In this document: piece after piece, positions 5,352-9,044 of the stretch
Numbering within the stretch: position 1 is the stretch's first letter
Layout: every line of letters begins with the position of its first letter
Assembly (NCBI GenBank): GCA_900545245.1
Contig: UQYV01000065.1
Coordinates: forward strand, 1-9,044
Direction: 5' to 3'
DNA from: an uncultured Bacteroidales bacterium
GTDB taxonomy: Bacteria > Bacteroidota > Bacteroidia > Bacteroidales > UBA932
Length of the DNA: 9,044 bases
Notes under the pieces: generated by a model
Told to the model about the DNA's origin: nothing
What the model saw: only the letters and a program-made list of their open reading frames with translations
Databases searched by the model: none
Translations under genes and position numbers: made by a program

Positions 5352-7502
5352 ATGAAAAGGATCAAGTTCACTTTATTCATTTTAGTAACGCTTGCAGTTT
5401 CCTGCATAAAGGTATCCAGCGCAATAAGTGTGACGGATGTTGTCCTCGATCCTAAAACTCTTACAATGACCGAAGGCGACTGCATGACCCTCATTGCAAC
5501 CATATCGCCTTCTAATGCGACGAACAGAAATCTGCGTTGGTCAAGTTCCGATGAGATGGTGGCCTCGGTCGCCGATGGCAAGGTGACGGCACATAGGGCA
5601 GGAAAAGCGGTAATCGTAGTGAGTACGGAGGATGGCGGGCTTACTGCGAACTGTCAGGTGACTGTCAACTCCAAGGCTGTCCGTGTGGAGAGCGTGAACC
5701 TGGACAGAAAAGACCTTGCGCTGATGGTCGGTGAGAGCGCGACACTCACGGCGACGGTGTTCCCGTCCAATGCTACTGACAAAAACGTGCGCTGGACGAG
5801 CACCAATACATCGGTGGTTTCGGCCATGGACGGAAAGGTGACTGCACTCAAGGTCGGAAGCGCCACTGTTACAGTTACTACACAAGACGGCGGCCGGACA
5901 GCAAGTTGCCGGGTGACCGTAAAGTCCAAAGTCGTCAGCGTGGAGAGCGTTCGGCTTGACAAAAAAGATCTCACGCTGACGGTGGGCAAGAGCGAGGTTC
6001 TCACGGCGATGGTGTCCCCGTCCAATGCGACGAACAGGACTGTGCGGTGGTCGAACTCCGATGAAACGGTAGCCTCGGCCGTGAACGGACGGGTTATGGC
6101 ATTCAAGCCTGGAAGCACTACTGTCACCGTTACCACGGAGGACGGCGGCTTGACGGCGAGCTGCCAGGTGACAGTCAAGTCCAATGTTGTCAACGTGGAG
6201 AATGTGAGTCTGTCCAAGACAGAACTTACGCTGACGGAGGGCGAGATCGCGACACTCACGGCAGTTGTGTCCCCGTCCAACGCGACGAACAAGAACGTGC
6301 GCTGGGTGAGTTCCAACGCGGCTGTGGCTTCGGTGGAGGGTGGCAAAGTGACTGCACTCAAGGTTGGAAGCGCTACCATTACGGTAACGACGGAGGACGG
6401 CGGAAAGACGGCGAATTGTCAGGTGAGTGTGAATCCAAAGATTGTCAATGTGGAGAGTGTGAGCCTTGACAGGACTGAACTTACTCTGACAGAGGGTGAG
6501 AGCACAACGCTCACGGCAGTTGTGTTCCCGTCCAATGCTACTGACAGAAACGTGCGCTGGTCCAGCTCAGATGCGACAGTGGCTTCGGTCGTGAACGGCA
6601 AAGTGACGGCACTCAAGGCCGGAAGCACCATTGTTACAGTTACTACAGAAGACGGCGGCAGGACGGCAAGTTGCCGGGTGACTGTTAAATCCAAGGTTGT
6701 CAACGTGGAGAGCGTTAGCCTCAATAAGAGTTCTGTCGCTATAATCGCCGGTGAGAGTGTGACGCTCGTGGTGACGGTGTCCCCGTCCAACGCGACGAAC
6801 AAGAATGTCAGCTGGCATAGTTCGGATGAATCAGTCGCGACAGTCAGCAACGGTAGGGTCACTGCCCTCAAAGCCGGTTCTGCTGTAATCACTGTTACTG
6901 CTGAAGATGGCGGCAAGACCGCGATATGTCAGGTGAGTGTCAAGCCCAAGATTGTCAATGTGCAGAGCGTTAGCCTCAATAAGAGTTCCATTACTTTGAC
7001 GGAGGGCGAGAGCACAACACTCACGGCAGTTGTATCCCCGTCCAATGCGACGAACAAAAACGTGCGTTGGTCGAGCTCCGATGCGTCTGTGGCTTCGGTC
7101 GTGAATGGAAAAGTGACAGCTCTCAAGGCAGGAAGTTCCACTATTAAGGTTACCACTGAAGACGGCGGTCTGACTGCGAGTTGTCAGGTGGTTGTCAAAT
7201 CGAAGGAAATCAGAGTGAAAAGCGTGAGCCTCAATAGGGAAACCCTTGCGCTGGAGCCGTGGGAGAGAGCTACACTCACGGCAACGGTGTCTCCATCCAA
7301 CGCAACAAACAAGAACGTGTGGTGGTCAAGTTCCGATGCAACTATAGTCTCGGTTGACAATGGTAGACTGTATGCTCGCAAGCTTGGGCGCACTACCATT
7401 ACTGTAACCACTGAAGACGGCCGTCATAAAGCGAGTTGTCAAGTGGTCGTTGAAAATATTGGAGAGGGAAGCCACGAGGGAATAGGAGAAAAAGAATGGT
7501 AA
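5352..7502 (+). CDS. Exported protein of eight tandem Big_2 (Ig-like) domains
   Basis: This 716-residue protein consists of a signal sequence, eight Big_2-type Ig-like domains and a short tail. Residues 1-24 carry a basic start (MKRIK) and a hydrophobic core. AVSC (15-18) could be a lipobox, giving a lipoprotein; VSSA just after it could instead be a type I cleavage site. The domains run from residue 26 to 705, each exactly 85 residues with no insertion or deletion. Each has a SVxLxxxxLxL opening, PSNAT, a Trp in the next strand (NVRWSSS), GKVTALKxG and TEDGGxTAxCQV. Every domain has one Cys at the same place. The tail (706-716) is charged, with no sortase or type IX sorting motif. Big_2 domains usually form stalks or binding modules of surface adhesins. 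The next gene starts within 10 bases, so they are very likely one operon. The adhesin role is inferred. Confidence 0.9.
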   Translation: MKRIKFTLFILVTLAVSCIKVSSAISVTDVVLDPKTLTMTEGDCMTLIATISPSNATNRNLRWSSSDEMVASVADGKVTAHRAGKAVIVVSTEDGGLTANCQVTVNSKAVRVESVNLDRKDLALMVGESATLTATVFPSNATDKNVRWTSTNTSVVSAMDGKVTALKVGSATVTVTTQDGGRTASCRVTVKSKVVSVESVRLDKKDLTLTVGKSEVLTAMVSPSNATNRTVRWSNSDETVASAVNGRVMAFKPGSTTVTVTTEDGGLTASCQVTVKSNVVNVENVSLSKTELTLTEGEIATLTAVVSPSNATNKNVRWVSSNAAVASVEGGKVTALKVGSATITVTTEDGGKTANCQVSVNPKIVNVESVSLDRTELTLTEGESTTLTAVVFPSNATDRNVRWSSSDATVASVVNGKVTALKAGSTIVTVTTEDGGRTASCRVTVKSKVVNVESVSLNKSSVAIIAGESVTLVVTVSPSNATNKNVSWHSSDESVATVSNGRVTALKAGSAVITVTAEDGGKTAICQVSVKPKIVNVQSVSLNKSSITLTEGESTTLTAVVSPSNATNKNVRWSSSDASVASVVNGKVTALKAGSSTIKVTTEDGGLTASCQVVVKSKEIRVKSVSLNRETLALEPWERATLTATVSPSNATNKNVWWSSSDATIVSVDNGRLYARKLGRTTITVTTEDGRHKASCQVVVENIGEGSHEGIGEKEW
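5427..7466 (+). repeat. Eight tandem 255-bp units encoding Big_2 domains
   Basis: Units start at 5427, 5682, 5937, 6192, 6447, 6702, 6957 and 7212, all exactly 255 bp. The most conserved DNA lies around the PSNAT codons (CCGTCCAAYGCGACGAACAA in several units) and the CTCACGGC segment before it. Some units share detail with non-neighbours. Units 2 and 5 both encode VFPSNATD and GGRTASCRVTVKSKVV, and units 4 and 6 both end in a PKIV linker. This suggests duplication of blocks of units rather than of single ones. Confidence 0.92.
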
Positions 7503-7510
7503 TTATGTCT

Positions 7511-9044
7511 ATGAAAAATAAAACATTTATTGTTGTCGCAGCAGCGTTCTTGACATTGTCTTCCTGCGATAATACAGGTTCATACCTCGATACAGGTCGA
7601 TTCATCATCTATGCAGACAGGGAGGATATACAGTCTACGAAAACTGAAATTCAGGACGGAACTTCTGTCGTGTGGAAAAAAGGAGATGCTATCGCTGTAT
7701 TTGTTTATTCGGGCGCTACTAACGATATAAAGAACTACAAGCGATACAAATTTGTGTCGCGGAATGAAGTGAGTTCATCCAGTACTGAGTTTGAAGGCGA
7801 TGTCAAACTTGCTTACGAGTTCACGGACGAAACATATTATGCCGTCTATCCTTATGACGCAGCGGGGTCATGTAAAAACGGCTATTTAACAGTACATCTA
7901 CCGTCCACTCAAGTTGCCAAGGCTGGGTCATTTGGCGATGACTTGTTCATAAGCGTAGCGTCTTCGCCCGGAAATACAAACAAGATGACATTCAGAAATG
8001 TCTGCGGTGGGATAAAGTTTAGTGTCGATTGTGATGATATCCGTGAGGTTGTGATATCAAACAATGATGGTGGGCCAATGTCTGGCACACTGAAGATTTG
8101 GAATGGGAAAGTCGAGTCGATATCAGGCAGCCCAGATTTGAGGGTAATCTCCCCATTTGGAGAGACTTTTGCTAAAGGCGCAAGCTATTATGCAGTGATT
8201 CCGCCAATCACATTCTCCAAAGGCGTGACGATAAAGTATATAACGACGGAGGGGAAGGAAAGTTCTCCTATAGCTCTGCCGTCTTCGACTATAGACAGGT
8301 CTGTGTTCAGCCGCCTGCCGGACATTGAAACGCCGGTCAATTTTACCTACAGTCCATACCTGACCTTCGTTTCGGCCGGTGAGAGTTCGCTGTCTTTCAA
8401 CACGTCATCCGCAACTCTTCAATGCTCATATGATGGAGTAACATGGAGGAATGTATCAGATTATGTTATAGATTATGTTATAAAAATGACAAAGCGGCAA
8501 CCTCAAGTTTTGCTTAGAGGTATTAATGCTGGAGGACATGTGGAAATGTCTGGAGACCAGATTTCATGTCACGGAAGTGTAATGAAACTGACCGATTACC
8601 GGAAAGATGTTACAACCGTTCAGTATTGCATGTCCTTCAAAGACTGCAAGGCATTAATTCGTGCTCCTGACCTTCCTGCGACTATATTATCGGAGCGTTG
8701 CTACGAAGGAATGTTCTCCGGTTGCACGTCCCTCGTGTCGTCTCCTGACCTTCCTGCGACGACATTGGCGGAGTCTTGCTACGAAGGAATGTTCTCCGGT
8801 TGCACGTCCCTCGTATCGTCTCCGGAACTTCCCGCGACGACATTGGCGGAGTCTTGCTACGAAGGAATGTTCTCCGGTTGCACGTCCCTCGTATCGTCTC
8901 CGGAACTTCCCGCGACGACATTGGCGGAGTCTTGCTACGAAGGAATGTTCTCCGGTTGCACGTCCCTCGTATCGTCTCCGGAACTTCCCGCGACGACATT
9001 GGCGGAGTCTTGCTACGAAGGAATGTTCTCCGGTTGCACGTCCC
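7511..9044 (+). CDS. Fimbrillin-like/LRR surface lipoprotein, 3' end outside the window
   Basis: The frame is open from ATG 7511 to the window end, giving 511 codons with no stop seen. Residues 1-19 form a lipoprotein signal with lipobox LSSC (C19 lipidated), so the protein should be membrane-anchored and probably surface-exposed. Residues 45-275 resemble fimbrillin-type domains: TKTEIQDGTSVVWKKGDAI (44-62), YYAVYPYD (109-116) and MTFRNVCGGIKFSV (159-172). Residues 280-370 fit the module that precedes LRRs in Bacteroidales surface proteins, with CSYDGVTWRNVSDYV, LLRGINAGG and an SCHGSVMKL segment. From about residue 373 come 26-residue leucine-rich repeats of the CYEGMFSGCTSLV ... LPATTLAES type. 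An in-frame ATG at 7505 would add MS; 7511 gives the typical MKNK signal. The gene lies 8 bases after the Big_2 stop. BspA-like LRR proteins often bind host proteins or other cells; that role is inferred. Confidence 0.85.
   Translation, partial: MKNKTFIVVAAAFLTLSSCDNTGSYLDTGRFIIYADREDIQSTKTEIQDGTSVVWKKGDAIAVFVYSGATNDIKNYKRYKFVSRNEVSSSSTEFEGDVKLAYEFTDETYYAVYPYDAAGSCKNGYLTVHLPSTQVAKAGSFGDDLFISVASSPGNTNKMTFRNVCGGIKFSVDCDDIREVVISNNDGGPMSGTLKIWNGKVESISGSPDLRVISPFGETFAKGASYYAVIPPITFSKGVTIKYITTEGKESSPIALPSSTIDRSVFSRLPDIETPVNFTYSPYLTFVSAGESSLSFNTSSATLQCSYDGVTWRNVSDYVIDYVIKMTKRQPQVLLRGINAGGHVEMSGDQISCHGSVMKLTDYRKDVTTVQYCMSFKDCKALIRAPDLPATILSERCYEGMFSGCTSLVSSPDLPATTLAESCYEGMFSGCTSLVSSPELPATTLAESCYEGMFSGCTSLVSSPELPATTLAESCYEGMFSGCTSLVSSPELPATTLAESCYEGMFSGCTS
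8459..8482 (+). repeat. 12-bp perfect tandem duplication within the LRR lipoprotein gene
   Basis: GATTATGTTATA occurs twice in a row (8459-8470 and 8471-8482), encoding DYVIDYVI. It keeps the frame and lies in the module before the leucine-rich repeats. It looks like a small slippage duplication. Confidence 0.85.
8699..9044 (+). repeat. 78-bp tandem repeat encoding 26-residue leucine-rich repeats
   Basis: Units begin (TGC codon of CYEGMF) at 8699, 8777, 8855, 8933 and 9011; the last is cut by the window end after 34 bases. The three units from 8777, 8855 and 8933 are identical at every base. The unit from 8699 differs from them at four positions, one of them changing Asp to Glu. A diverged unit precedes the array at about 8621-8698 (YCMSFKDCKALIRAPDLPATILSER). 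Such identity points to very recent expansion, and copy number may vary between strains. Confidence 0.95.

Noticed and set aside
5654..7411. Several open frames on the - strand across the Big_2 repeats
   Set aside because: They share the 255-bp periodicity and exist only because the repeats lack stops in that frame; there are no starts or motifs of their own.
8682..8999. Open frame on the - strand with a perfect 26-residue repeat (MSSREVPETIRGTCNRRTF...)
   Set aside because: The 78-bp unit is a multiple of three, so any stop-free frame repeats without end. The + strand frame encodes recognised leucine-rich repeats; this is its mirror.

Overview
The window looks like a chromosomal segment of a member of the Bacteroidales (phylum Bacteroidota). 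The evidence is a DUF3078 secreted/outer-membrane protein, a TilS with the Bacteroidales style of C-terminal domain, an AAA_14/DUF4143 ATPase, a Big_2 repeat protein, a fimbrillin-like lipoprotein with CYxxMFxGCTSL-type leucine-rich repeats, and TAnnTTTG-type promoter elements with little Shine-Dalgarno signal. The genus cannot be fixed from the sequence alone. All convincing genes are on the + strand.

Layout. Bases 1-153 hold a strong GC-rich hairpin, then a promoter for a DUF3078 protein (154-1413). The intergenic stretch 1414-1643 has two near-identical 35-bp direct repeats exactly 120 bp apart, a compound hairpin with a GAAA loop, and a textbook intrinsic terminator. Next comes tilS (1644-3275), unusually long because of two low-complexity insertions. 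Five bases after it lies a damaged locus (3281-3818): the start of a small flavodoxin-fold reductase appears fused out of frame to the C-terminal end of a fimbrillin-family protein. A 35-bp near-perfect palindrome overlapping a TATTTTTG promoter element precedes an AAA_14/DUF4143 ATPase (3895-5223).

The last 3.7 kb is a surface-protein cassette. After a leader with two 9-bp direct repeats spaced one helical turn apart come two closely spaced genes. The first (5352-7502) encodes an exported protein made almost entirely of eight exact 85-residue Big_2 domains. The second (7511 to beyond the end) encodes a lipoprotein with a fimbrillin-like N-terminal region and a C-terminal array of 26-residue leucine-rich repeats. 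At DNA level the array is a 78-bp tandem repeat with three identical full copies, and the window ends inside it.

How the genes relate. tilS is a housekeeping tRNA-modification gene; the fused remnant behind it marks a past deletion or recombination. The Big_2 and LRR genes are probably one operon making a cell-surface adhesion or recognition pair. The most interesting items are the Big_2/LRR cassette with its recently expanded repeats, the fused pseudogene scar, the palindromic ATPase promoter, and the structured repeat region downstream of the DUF3078 gene. I found no tRNA, rRNA, CRISPR array, insertion sequence or phage gene.
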